NCBI GenBank assembly: GCA_001779595.1
Contig: MFKO01000008.1
Coordinates: forward strand, 4,578-48,204
Source of the DNA: Candidatus Kaiserbacteria bacterium RIFCSPHIGHO2_01_FULL_46_22
GTDB lineage: Bacteria > Patescibacteriota > Minisyncoccia > Phycocordibacterales > UBA918
DNA: 43,627 bases
Reading direction: 5' to 3'
Part shown: piece after piece, positions 34,928 to 43,059 of the stretch
Numbering within the stretch: position 1 is the stretch's first letter
How the letters are laid out: the number at the start of each line of letters is the position of its first letter
Program-made: the position numbers and the translations under genes
The notes under the pieces: generated by a model
Told to the model about the DNA's origin: nothing
Database searches by the model: none
Seen by the model: only the letters and a program-made list of their open reading frames with translations

Positions 34928-35563
34928 TTAGGCCTTCAAAAGCTTGAGCGCTTCGATAGTGGCACGCGCGTTGTTAAGTTTATTCTTGGTTCGGGAAAGA
35001 AGTTTGGCTGTAACATCCTTTACTCCAGCCAGCTCTAGTACGGTACGAACCGAACTACCAGCCACGAGACCGCGACCAGCTGCTGGGATGATCATAACTT
35101 CACTGGAAGAGAGCTTAGTCTGCACATCGTGTGCGATCTGGCTATGTTGATTCATTGGTACAGTGATCATATGCTTTTTGGCATCTCGCACTGCTTTTTC
35201 AATCGCTAGCTGTGTGTCACCAGCCTTGCCGATACCAACTCCAACCCGACCCTTCTTATCACCTATCACCATTGCAACAGAGAAAGAGAATCGACGACCA
35301 CCAGCCATAACACGAGTAACGCGGCGGATCGAAATGATTTTTTGATCAAACTCTGGGCGAACACGTTCGCGACCACCTTCATTACGACGAGGGCGACGCG
35401 GATTACGGTCACGACCTCCTCGTTCAGTACGGCCACCACGACCACGTGCTGCTCCTCGATCCCCCTGACCGGCATTTCCAGCCTCAGTCACAGGTGCATC
35501 GGCGACCGCTCCATTGGCGGTCTCATTTGCCGTCTCGGCAATTTTAGCTTCCTGTTTTTCCAT
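34928..35563 (-). CDS. rpsE: 30S ribosomal protein S5 with RG-rich N-terminal extension
   Basis: FDQKIISIRRVTRVMAGGRRFSFSVAMVIGDKKGRVGVGIGKAGDTQLAIEKA; extension GDRGAARGRGGRTERGGRDRNPRRPRRNEGGRER. Confidence 0.97.
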   Translation of the reverse strand: MEKQEAKIAETANETANGAVADAPVTEAGNAGQGDRGAARGRGGRTERGGRDRNPRRPRRNEGGRERVRPEFDQKIISIRRVTRVMAGGRRFSFSVAMVIGDKKGRVGVGIGKAGDTQLAIEKAVRDAKKHMITVPMNQHSQIAHDVQTKLSSSEVMIIPAAGRGLVAGSSVRTVLELAGVKDVTAKLLSRTKNKLNNARATIEALKLLKA

Positions 35564-35583
35564 AATTGGTTAACTTGAATTGA

Positions 35584-35934
35584 TTAAAACTTCAGACCGC
35601 CAGCACGTGCAGCATCGGCCAAGGCAGCAATAGCTCCCTGATAAAGGAAACCGCCACGATCGAAAACAATAGTTTCGATACCTTGCTTCTTTGCTTCTGC
35701 GGCAATTTTCTCACCGAGAACTTTGGCACGTTCTAGCTGAACACCCTTTTCCTTGCGGGTGTCTGCAGCAAAAAGAGTGCGGTTAGCGCCGTCATCGATC
35801 AACTGGGCATAGAGAGCGAGATTGCTCTTGAAGACAGCAAGACGAGGTTTTACGGCTGTACCGATAACACGAGCGCGGATGCGTCGATGGCGCATAGTGC
35901 GGCGTTCGGTTTTGATTTGAGTTTTAGTTTTCAT
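35584..35934 (-). CDS. rplR: 50S ribosomal protein L18
   Basis: RHRRIRARVIGTAVKPRLAVFKSNLALYAQLIDD ... FDRGGFLYQGAIAALADAARAGGLKF. Confidence 0.97.
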   Translation of the reverse strand: MKTKTQIKTERRTMRHRRIRARVIGTAVKPRLAVFKSNLALYAQLIDDGANRTLFAADTRKEKGVQLERAKVLGEKIAAEAKKQGIETIVFDRGGFLYQGAIAALADAARAGGLKF

Positions 35935-35952
35935 ACTCTAATTATTACCGGC

Positions 35953-36480
35953 TTAAACCGCCTTCTTACCTTGCTTGCGAATAATGTACTCGCCACGATA
36001 ACGAATACCTTTGCCTTTATAGGGCTCTGGCTTTTTCACCTTTCGGACATTCGCGGCAAATTGTCCGACCGATTCCTTGTCAGTGCCACTGATCGTAACA
36101 ACGTTCTTCTCTACCAAGACTGTAAGACCTTCCGGTATAGCTAGCTCGACAGGGTGTGAAAAGCCCATCATAAGAGCAAGCTTGTTACCTTTAAGCTCGG
36201 CACGATAACCGACTCCTTCGATTTCAAGAATCTTCTTGAAACCTTCAGTAACACCAGCGATCATATTGCGACAGTGTGCAGCATAAGTGCCCCACAAAGC
36301 AGGTGCTTCTCCGTTTTCTGGAGTAAGAACGATGCTTCCATCTTCTATCTTGACCGATACGATCGGCTTAATTTCGCGCGATAGAACAGCGTTGCCTTTT
36401 TTCACGGTGAGTACACCATCTGTGAAGATGGCTTCTACGCCCGCAGGCAATTTAATTGGTTGTTTTGCTAGACGACTCAT
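35953..36480 (-). CDS. rplF: 50S ribosomal protein L6
   Basis: MSRLAKQPIKLPAGVEAIFTDGVLTVKKG ... EPYKGKGIRYRGEYIIRKQGKKA. Confidence 0.97.
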   Translation of the reverse strand: MSRLAKQPIKLPAGVEAIFTDGVLTVKKGNAVLSREIKPIVSVKIEDGSIVLTPENGEAPALWGTYAAHCRNMIAGVTEGFKKILEIEGVGYRAELKGNKLALMMGFSHPVELAIPEGLTVLVEKNVVTISGTDKESVGQFAANVRKVKKPEPYKGKGIRYRGEYIIRKQGKKAV

Positions 36481-36485
36481 AAGCC

Positions 36486-36872
36486 TTACCAAATCTTAAA
36501 CAACTGCTCTCCACCGACCTTGCTCTCGCGCGCTTCGCGGTCGGTTAGGATGCCCTTCGGCGTCGATAGGATCAAATGACCCTTGCCGAATTTGACCGGA
36601 TAAATTTCTTCGACCTTAGCGTACAGACGACGACCCGGCTTCGATACTCGAGCCACATCGTTGATAATATGCTTACCTCCTTCGTACTTAAGACCCACAA
36701 TAAGGGTCTGCTTTACGCCCTTACCTTCTACTTCTACTGAAGTAACATAGCCAGCATCACGCAGCTTGTTAGCAACCGCCTCTTTTAGGCGAGAATGCGG
36801 TAAAGACACTGTTTGGTGTCCGACCGCTCCGGCGTTCTTAAGCCGGATGATGAAATCTCCTATCGTATCCAT
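36486..36872 (-). CDS. rpsH: 30S ribosomal protein S8
   Basis: MDTIGDFIIRLKNAGAVGHQTVSLPHSRLKEAVANKL ... VARVSKPGRRLYAKVEEI ... LTDREARESKVGGEQLFKIW. Confidence 0.97.
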   Translation of the reverse strand: MDTIGDFIIRLKNAGAVGHQTVSLPHSRLKEAVANKLRDAGYVTSVEVEGKGVKQTLIVGLKYEGGKHIINDVARVSKPGRRLYAKVEEIYPVKFGKGHLILSTPKGILTDREARESKVGGEQLFKIW

Positions 36873-36882
36873 AACTTAAGAA

Positions 36883-37068
36883 TTACCAGCTCGACTTTTT
36901 AACACCAGGAATGAAACCTTCGTGTGCATGTTCACGGAAACAAATACGGCAGAGATCGAAATCTCGCATAAAGCCGTGTTTACGTCCGCACTGCGCACAA
37001 CGGCGCACTACTCTACTCTTGTACTTTGGAGTACGCGTCGCGCGTACTTTAACTGATGTTCGAGCCAT
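36883..37068 (-). CDS. rpsN: 30S ribosomal protein S14, zinc-binding type
   Basis: [38 protein letters not shown]. Confidence 0.96.
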   Translation of the reverse strand: MARTSVKVRATRTPKYKSRVVRRCAQCGRKHGFMRDFDLCRICFREHAHEGFIPGVKKSSW

Positions 37069-37178
37069 TTATTGTAGCTAGAATTCGAGGCGGTATCAGC
37101 TAGATGCGCTGACCTACCTCGCTAATAAATCTTTATGAGAACCACCCGTTGGGGCATCTATCGGTCCTTCACAACGGG
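37069..37178 (-). promoter_or_regulatory. structured 5' leader of the rpsN-rpsH-rplF-rplR-rpsE-rplO-secY operon
   Basis: Minus strand TGGTAATCT (extended -10) followed by CAACGGG pairing and hairpin CGAGGTAGGTCAGC-GCATCTA-GCTGATACCGCCTCG before rpsN. Confidence 0.6.
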
Positions 37179-37210
37179 GCTTAGATTACCAGAATTTATC
37201 AGAAAGTAAA

Positions 37211-37255
37211 GCCCCCGACTCCTTGATGACTAGACGTCATCAAGGAGTCGGGGGC
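37211..37255 (-). terminator. very long perfect terminator hairpin
   Basis: GCCCCCGACTCCTTGATGAC-tagac-GTCATCAAGGAGTCGGGGGC. Confidence 0.88.
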
Positions 37256-37279
37256 AGTATAATCATCAGGTCTTCCGAG

Positions 37280-37921
37280 TCATTCGGCTAACATAAATAA
37301 CCGGCGTTTGTGGGTTGTCTTATCTCCCTGCCATCTGATCTTATCCCGTTCCCAAGAAAGGATACGCCACTGGTGAACTTCTTTTCTCCAGAAGACGCCC
37401 AGAGCGTTCTGGCTGGTGAAAAACAAGTTGGGGTGGCCGGTATTGAGCAAAATGCCAGACTTACCGTTTCGTTGCCGACTGATCAGTTTGATCAGCAAGG
37501 CGCATGCAGCAATTTCATCCAACATACGCAAAGGGCCCAAGGAACCTTCCATTTCCTCATCAGTAGCGCCCCCTGACCCTTCTGCTTGGTACAACGACAT
37601 GGAATAGACGGAGCCAGCTTCGCACTTTTTTGTATCAGACACGATCTTCTTGACCTGGTCGTCGATCCATAGACCCTCAGGCTTGCCGAAGCGTGGATTA
37701 AAGAATTCTCGCGGCGATTGTGGATCAGATACTACAACGCGAATCCTGTGCAGAAACGCGAATGTGCTTTGTGTCATTTTGGTGTATTTGTCCAAGACGA
37801 CGCTTACCTCATCGGCAATTACATCACCCTTTCTCTGAAGGGTATTCTCCGACAGACCTCGATCGCGCAGATATGAACCAAGAAGGTTTTGTAAAAGCAT
37901 GTTCGATGCAGTCGTGTCCAT
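37280..37921 (-). CDS. hypothetical protein (213 aa)
   Basis: Long ORF with GGAGAACAACC-ATG SD and own terminator. Confidence 0.7.
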   Translation of the reverse strand: MDTTASNMLLQNLLGSYLRDRGLSENTLQRKGDVIADEVSVVLDKYTKMTQSTFAFLHRIRVVVSDPQSPREFFNPRFGKPEGLWIDDQVKKIVSDTKKCEAGSVYSMSLYQAEGSGGATDEEMEGSLGPLRMLDEIAACALLIKLISRQRNGKSGILLNTGHPNLFFTSQNALGVFWRKEVHQWRILSWERDKIRWQGDKTTHKRRLFMLAE

Positions 37922-38044
37922 GGTTGTTCTCCTCTTACTATTGTGAAAAGATCCGAGAAGAAAACGGTCCCGCCCGCTTTCTGTCTACTGTCTGGATTAG
38001 AACAAATTTTGAATAAAATTACAATTTTTAAGTTAGAGAAATAC

Positions 38045-38077
38045 AAAAAAGCGCGGGCCTTCGGCTCGCGCTTTTTT
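38045..38077. terminator. intrinsic hairpin
   Basis: AAAAAAGCGCGGGCCTTCGGCTCGCGCTTTTTT. Confidence 0.8.
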
Positions 38078-38089
38078 GCTTTAAACTTT

Positions 38090-38244
38090 CTAAATTGGAG
38101 GAAATTCGACGGACTGGAAGAATTTTGTAGACCAAACGAAGAAGTCCGGGGGACTTGCTTCGAATGTCCGTCTTAGGACATTTTTATGCCATACGGTGCG
38201 GGAGACAAAATTCCGAAGTCCTAGAATTTGGCCAATTTTGGGAG
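38090..38244. repeat. long imperfect palindrome abutting the SIMPL gene stop codon
   Basis: AAATTGG...GGACT..GAATTTTGT / ACAAAATTC..AGTCC...CCAATTTTGGGAG with inner hairpins CGAAG/CTTCG and GTCC/GGAC. Confidence 0.75.
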
Positions 38245-38245
38245 T

Positions 38246-39046
38246 TTACTGAATCTCGTAGGTAATGTTGACGATAGACCGGATAGTGTTTTCTCCCATT
38301 GGAAGATCCGGTGACGTAGCCTTTTCTTCACGAGCCATCATTGCGTCGCCACCCATACCGTAGTCATAGTATGGAGTTGGGTAACTTTCTTCTTCGTAAT
38401 AACCCATGGTGCGAACAATCTCGACACCAAGGTCATCCGCCAACTTCTCAGCCTTCTCCTTAGCATCAGCGATTGCCGCAGTGCGAGCTTCAGCCTTCAA
38501 GTTTGACTCGTCGTCGATAGTGAACTGAAGTTGACTCAAGTTAGTCGCGCCACGTTCACCAGCACCAGTGATGAGGTCACCAGCTTTATCTAGATCACGG
38601 ACTTTTACTTCAATCGTCTGAGTCACTTCGTAGCCGTCTATGACTGGGTCGCTAGGTGGACAATACATTCCAGACGCGCAAACCACTGTATCGTAACGAT
38701 ATTTCGGATTCAGATAATAATCACGATTCTTAATGTCTTTTTCTTCAACACCAGATTCTTTGAGGAAAGATAGAATGGCATTGATCTTTTCGGCTGAGTC
38801 ATTTTGTGCAGTTGCAGCATCAGGACCTTCGGCAGTTACTGAAAAACTAAATGAACCAATGTCTGGTGTGGCATTCACTTCGCCTTCGCCACGTACATTG
38901 ATAGAGGTCATTCCATACTGACCATACTTTGCTTCACGAAGTGTCAGTTTAGTGTAAGCGGAGAGTGACAAAACAACTCCAATCAGTGCAACGACTAAAA
39001 GTACACGCACGTACCAGAGTGATAAAAATGGTTGATTTGTATCCAT
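38246..39046 (-). CDS. SIMPL (DUF541) domain protein
   Basis: INVRGEGEVNATPDIGSFSFSVTAEGPDAATAQNDSAEKINAILSFLKESGVEEKDIKN. Confidence 0.93.
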   Translation of the reverse strand: MDTNQPFLSLWYVRVLLVVALIGVVLSLSAYTKLTLREAKYGQYGMTSINVRGEGEVNATPDIGSFSFSVTAEGPDAATAQNDSAEKINAILSFLKESGVEEKDIKNRDYYLNPKYRYDTVVCASGMYCPPSDPVIDGYEVTQTIEVKVRDLDKAGDLITGAGERGATNLSQLQFTIDDESNLKAEARTAAIADAKEKAEKLADDLGVEIVRTMGYYEEESYPTPYYDYGMGGDAMMAREEKATSPDLPMGENTIRSIVNITYEIQ

Positions 39047-39061
39047 ATCTATAGTGATCTA

Positions 39062-40024
39062 TTAATTAATAAGAGTATTGTACAGCATCCTAGGTATAGC
39101 CAGCAATCTGCCTACAACACCTTGTTCGCACGCACTCGTAAAGCCTGCAAGATCCTCATCTGTCAAAGCTGGCGGGCTTGTCTGACCTCCCATCAGGTAA
39201 TACATAATAGAGGAAGGGTTTTCAACATGACTGATGGCCAACGAGTGACCTAGTTCATGTGCCAGCACCAACACCAAATCGCGGTGATCGGTAAAAGTGT
39301 AAACATTGATCTGGCGCGATCGGTAGTCTCCTTGGGTATATTCTTCATCGTGTACAAAAGTATCGTTAAATTGACGTACCCGCTCGTTATATTCACCAAT
39401 CAACTCATTTCCTTTCTCTCCTATTTCATTTATTCGCTCTGACAAATCGTTAAGTTTGTCACCGAGATCGTTTAGTTCAATTCGTTCTGTCTCAAGCTGA
39501 ACCCGCTTCTTTTCCAAATCCTTGTATACATCAGGTGGAGCGCCACCTTCTTGGTTGTACCGTTCTACCTCAGCGTTATAGGCATCAAGACTATTTTCGT
39601 AGGCGACACGTCTTTCTTCGTAAGACACTTCATTGGAGTGGTATTCGGCTACTAACTGACGATGAAGCTCAACCAATACAGTATTGGCTTCCTCTCTAGT
39701 CTCCAGACTATCTCTGGCTCGCTCTGTCTCTTCAGCCTGCCGTTGCCGCTCGTCATAAATGAAGTTCACCTGGAGCTTGGCGTCTTCTTTGTATGTAAAC
39801 AAATCGTCACGACCGAGTGATTCCTCCCAAACCGCTTCAGCTTCCGCAAGCGCCAGACGGGCTTCTGTCTCACTAATTCCAAAACGTTCATCAAACTGAC
39901 CCACCGTATAGTAAACCGGTAATTTACATGCCAAACCGAATGCACCAGCCCACCAGTTACCTGCAAAAAGAAACAGGATAACGATAAATGAAACGTAAAT
40001 GATGCGCATCAAAAAATTATACAT
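39062..40024 (-). CDS. predicted matrixin-like (metzincin) zinc metalloprotease with coiled coil
   Basis: LVLVLAHELGHSLAISHVENPSSIMYYLMGG (HExxHxxxxxH + Met-turn), long central coiled coil, N-terminal hydrophobic segment. Confidence 0.85.
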   Translation of the reverse strand: MYNFLMRIIYVSFIVILFLFAGNWWAGAFGLACKLPVYYTVGQFDERFGISETEARLALAEAEAVWEESLGRDDLFTYKEDAKLQVNFIYDERQRQAEETERARDSLETREEANTVLVELHRQLVAEYHSNEVSYEERRVAYENSLDAYNAEVERYNQEGGAPPDVYKDLEKKRVQLETERIELNDLGDKLNDLSERINEIGEKGNELIGEYNERVRQFNDTFVHDEEYTQGDYRSRQINVYTFTDHRDLVLVLAHELGHSLAISHVENPSSIMYYLMGGQTSPPALTDEDLAGFTSACEQGVVGRLLAIPRMLYNTLIN

Positions 40025-40031
40025 TAGTTAC

Positions 40032-40074
40032 ATAACGAAACAGCCGGCCTCGAAGAGGCCGGCTGTTTCGTTAT
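40032..40074. terminator. intrinsic terminator
   Basis: ATAACGAAACAGCCGGCCTCGAAGAGGCCGGCTGTTTCGTTAT. Confidence 0.85.
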
Positions 40075-40083
40075 AAACAAAAT

Positions 40084-40470
40084 TTAGATTAATTGTTTCC
40101 CGGCATTACTAGGAGCCAAATCAAACACTCGTTCAGGTGTAAGCACCAGCACGCCGCGCAAAGTGCGGTCGGGATGTTTTCCTTTAAGCCAGATCACGTA
40201 ACGGTCAAAATACTCTCCGTCTGTCTCATAAGAAATATGTCCTTTGATTTGCACCCCAACGAAACCTTTCCAAAAAGCGAGTGCTGCGCGATGATCCACT
40301 GACAAGTTGCTAGCAGTTCTCCCCATAAAACAGTCACAAACAACGATCTTATCCTCATCGACAACCACCATAGACAACGGAACGACGTTTGGGCCATCTT
40401 CTCCTACAGTTGCGATCACGCGGCTATCAGCGTTTGCGATCAATGTTAATACTTCAGCAGATAATTGCAT
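40084..40470 (-). CDS. pyridoxamine 5'-phosphate oxidase-like FMN-binding protein
   Basis: SRVIATVGEDGPNVVPLSMVVVDEDKIVVCDCFMGRTASNLSVDHRAALAFW. Confidence 0.78.
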   Translation of the reverse strand: MQLSAEVLTLIANADSRVIATVGEDGPNVVPLSMVVVDEDKIVVCDCFMGRTASNLSVDHRAALAFWKGFVGVQIKGHISYETDGEYFDRYVIWLKGKHPDRTLRGVLVLTPERVFDLAPSNAGKQLI

Positions 40471-40524
40471 ATTGAGATGTTAATATAGATAAACATCTAT
40501 ATATTAATACATCGACAGATATCT

Positions 40525-40845
40525 ATGCAACACGACACAGAGAAAACCCACAAGCGTCCAAAATGGGTCAAAAGCGGCGAAGAAGAACTTTGCCCAGAAT
40601 GCTTCAAGGCAGTTGGTGATAAAAACCGCTACAAGCTGATCTGCCTGCTCGGCAAAGCTAAAGGGGGGTTAAATGTATCAGCACTTACCAAACAGCTTAA
40701 ACTTACCCAGCCGACTGTCACCCACCACCTCAACATATTGCGCGAAGTAAACGCTGTTGACCACGAGACACGCGGTCGCGAACATATCTATCGCCTCAAC
40801 CGCAGTGCACACTGTTTTGAAGACTGCCAGATTCCTTATAATTAA
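40525..40845 (+). CDS. ArsR/HTH winged-helix transcriptional regulator
   Basis: DKNRYKLICLLGKAKGGLNVSALTKQLKLTQPTVTHHLNILREVNAVDHETRGREHIYRLN. Confidence 0.9.
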   Translation: MQHDTEKTHKRPKWVKSGEEELCPECFKAVGDKNRYKLICLLGKAKGGLNVSALTKQLKLTQPTVTHHLNILREVNAVDHETRGREHIYRLNRSAHCFEDCQIPYN

Positions 40846-40853
40846 GCCTATTT

Positions 40854-42083
40854 ATGCAAACCACCTTATCGCTTTTTTCCTACTTACTGACGCAAGGCTT
40901 CGGCTTTATCATTCTGGCAATTGCCCTCACTCTCCTCATTGTCTGGAGCATCAATGATCTCTACTCCAAAAAAACTCTACTGTTATTTGTATTGATTGTT
41001 CTGGGCTGGGTTTTTGTCAGCGTCTTACCACTTGGCAACATCAGTCTGAAAGGCTACCCCTTCTCTCTTACAACTTACGGCCCCGGCGAAGGACCGATTC
41101 TGCCACTTAGTAATATGTTGTCCTTCTTTCGTCATGCCAACCAGTTGCCGCGCGTAGAAGACATCGCTCGCGACCCTCGTGATGTGCCACCGCCGCTAAA
41201 CCGCAACGAACCAGCGGTAGTTGATTTGAAATTAACCGCTCTGGAAGTGGTGGCAGAAATGGCACCGGGTGTGGTTTTCAATTACTGGACTTTTGATGGT
41301 CAAGTACCCGGACCAATGTTGCGGGTCCGTGTTGGTGACACGGTCCGACTGACCCTCACTAACGATGCAACAAACCTGCATCATCACAACATCGACCTTC
41401 ATGCAGTGACCGGCCCAGGGGGTGGTGCGGTGGTAACAGACGTCGATCCGGGTGAATCTAAAGTGCTTACTTTCAAAGCAATGAATCCTGGACTTTTTGT
41501 TTATCACTGCGCTTACCCGAATATGGCCAATCATATGGCACACGGAATGTATGGACTCATACTGGTTGAACCAGAGGAAGGACTACCTCCTGTAGACAAG
41601 GAATTCTATGTTATGCAGGGAGAGTTCTACAGCAAAGGTGGTTTGGGCAAGCGTGGCCTTCAGGTTTTTGACGCTGTCGCGATGCTTGAAAGTCGCCCCA
41701 CTTACGTGGTCTTCAACGGACGAGTTGGTGGCATCAATGACAAAATAACTGCGGAAACAGGTGAAACAGTGCGAACGTTTGTCGGTAACGGCGGTGTAAA
41801 CCTTATCTCTTCCTTCCATTTGGTAGGTGAGATATTTGATCGTGTTTACGGAGAAGGAGCGGTTGGCAGTGAACCCCACCAAAACGTACAAACTACCCTG
41901 GTGCCAGCTGGTGGTTCCACCATTGTCGAATTTGGTCTTGATATACCCGGACGGTATACATTCGTTGATCACGCCTTGAGCCGCGTAGATCGAGGTGCCT
42001 GGGGTACAATCAGCGTGAACGGAATGGCCAGCTCTACGATCTTCGACGGTGACTTTAGCAATTCATCAAAACACGGACATTGA
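40854..42083 (+). CDS. multicopper oxidase / NirK-like copper nitrite reductase with N-terminal TM domain
   Basis: HHHNIDLHAVTGPGGGA, GLFVYHCAYPNMANHMAHGMYGLILVEPEEGLPPVDKEFYVMQGEFY, LISSFHLVGEIFDRVYGEG. Confidence 0.88.
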   Translation: MQTTLSLFSYLLTQGFGFIILAIALTLLIVWSINDLYSKKTLLLFVLIVLGWVFVSVLPLGNISLKGYPFSLTTYGPGEGPILPLSNMLSFFRHANQLPRVEDIARDPRDVPPPLNRNEPAVVDLKLTALEVVAEMAPGVVFNYWTFDGQVPGPMLRVRVGDTVRLTLTNDATNLHHHNIDLHAVTGPGGGAVVTDVDPGESKVLTFKAMNPGLFVYHCAYPNMANHMAHGMYGLILVEPEEGLPPVDKEFYVMQGEFYSKGGLGKRGLQVFDAVAMLESRPTYVVFNGRVGGINDKITAETGETVRTFVGNGGVNLISSFHLVGEIFDRVYGEGAVGSEPHQNVQTTLVPAGGSTIVEFGLDIPGRYTFVDHALSRVDRGAWGTISVNGMASSTIFDGDFSNSSKHGH

Positions 42084-42084
42084 T

Positions 42085-43047
42085 ATGAAAATTTTTGTAA
42101 CCAGAGCAATTCCAGAAGTGGGCTTGGAAAAACTTCGGACCACTGGCCATGAGGTAATTGTGACCGGCACGGAAGTACTGCCCCACGACACTTTAATCAC
42201 ACGCCTGCGGGCAGAGAACCCAGACGCTGTACTTTGCCTACTGACTGACAAGATTGATCAGACCGTGTTTGCTGCAGCACCAAACGCCAAGATTTTCGCC
42301 AATTACGCAGTTGGTTTTGATAACATCGATTTAGAAGCCGCCAAGCAGCACGATGTAGTGATCACCAATACTCCCGAAGTACTAACTGAAGCAGTGGCCG
42401 AACACACAGTCGCTCTTATCGTTTCATCCGCCAGACGGATAGTAGAGGCCGACCGTTTTTTGCGCGACGGTAAGTACGAAGCTTGGGATCCCCTACTCCT
42501 GCTTGGAATGGAGCTGAAGGAAAAAATACTTGGCGTTGTTGGTGGCGGCCGAATTGGTAAAAGAGTAGCCGAAATAATGCGCAACGGTTTCGGAATGAAC
42601 ATTGTTTATCATGATCGGCAAAAAAATGACGCGTTTGATAACGAACTTGGTGCAAAGTATCTGCCAGAACTTGATGATTTATTATCACAATCCGACGTGG
42701 TCAGCATTCATTTGCCACTTACTGCGGACACCCGTCATCTATTCAACTCTGATCGTCTAGCTAAAATGAAACCAGGTTCGCTTCTTATCAATACCGCCAG
42801 AGGAGCCATCGTTGACGAAGCGGCTCTAGTAGAAGCATTGCGGTCAGGCCATATCGTCGGTGCCGCCCTCGATGTGTTCGAGAATGAACCATCTGTACAT
42901 CCCGAACTTTTAGCCTTGAACAATGTAGTTTTAACGCCGCATATTGCTTCCGCCACCCGTGAAGCGCGCGATCAAATGAGCGTTGTGGCGGCTAATAACA
43001 TTATTGCAGTACTAAACGGACAGCCGCCACAGAATCCCGTAGTGTGA
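42085..43047 (+). CDS. D-2-hydroxyacid dehydrogenase (glyoxylate reductase-like)
   Basis: VVGGGRIGKRVAEIM, LLINTARGAIVDEAALVEAL, LDVFENEPSVHPELLALNNVVLTPHIASAT. Confidence 0.95.
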   Translation: MKIFVTRAIPEVGLEKLRTTGHEVIVTGTEVLPHDTLITRLRAENPDAVLCLLTDKIDQTVFAAAPNAKIFANYAVGFDNIDLEAAKQHDVVITNTPEVLTEAVAEHTVALIVSSARRIVEADRFLRDGKYEAWDPLLLLGMELKEKILGVVGGGRIGKRVAEIMRNGFGMNIVYHDRQKNDAFDNELGAKYLPELDDLLSQSDVVSIHLPLTADTRHLFNSDRLAKMKPGSLLINTARGAIVDEAALVEALRSGHIVGAALDVFENEPSVHPELLALNNVVLTPHIASATREARDQMSVVAANNIIAVLNGQPPQNPVV

Positions 43048-43059
43048 TACATTGTCGCT

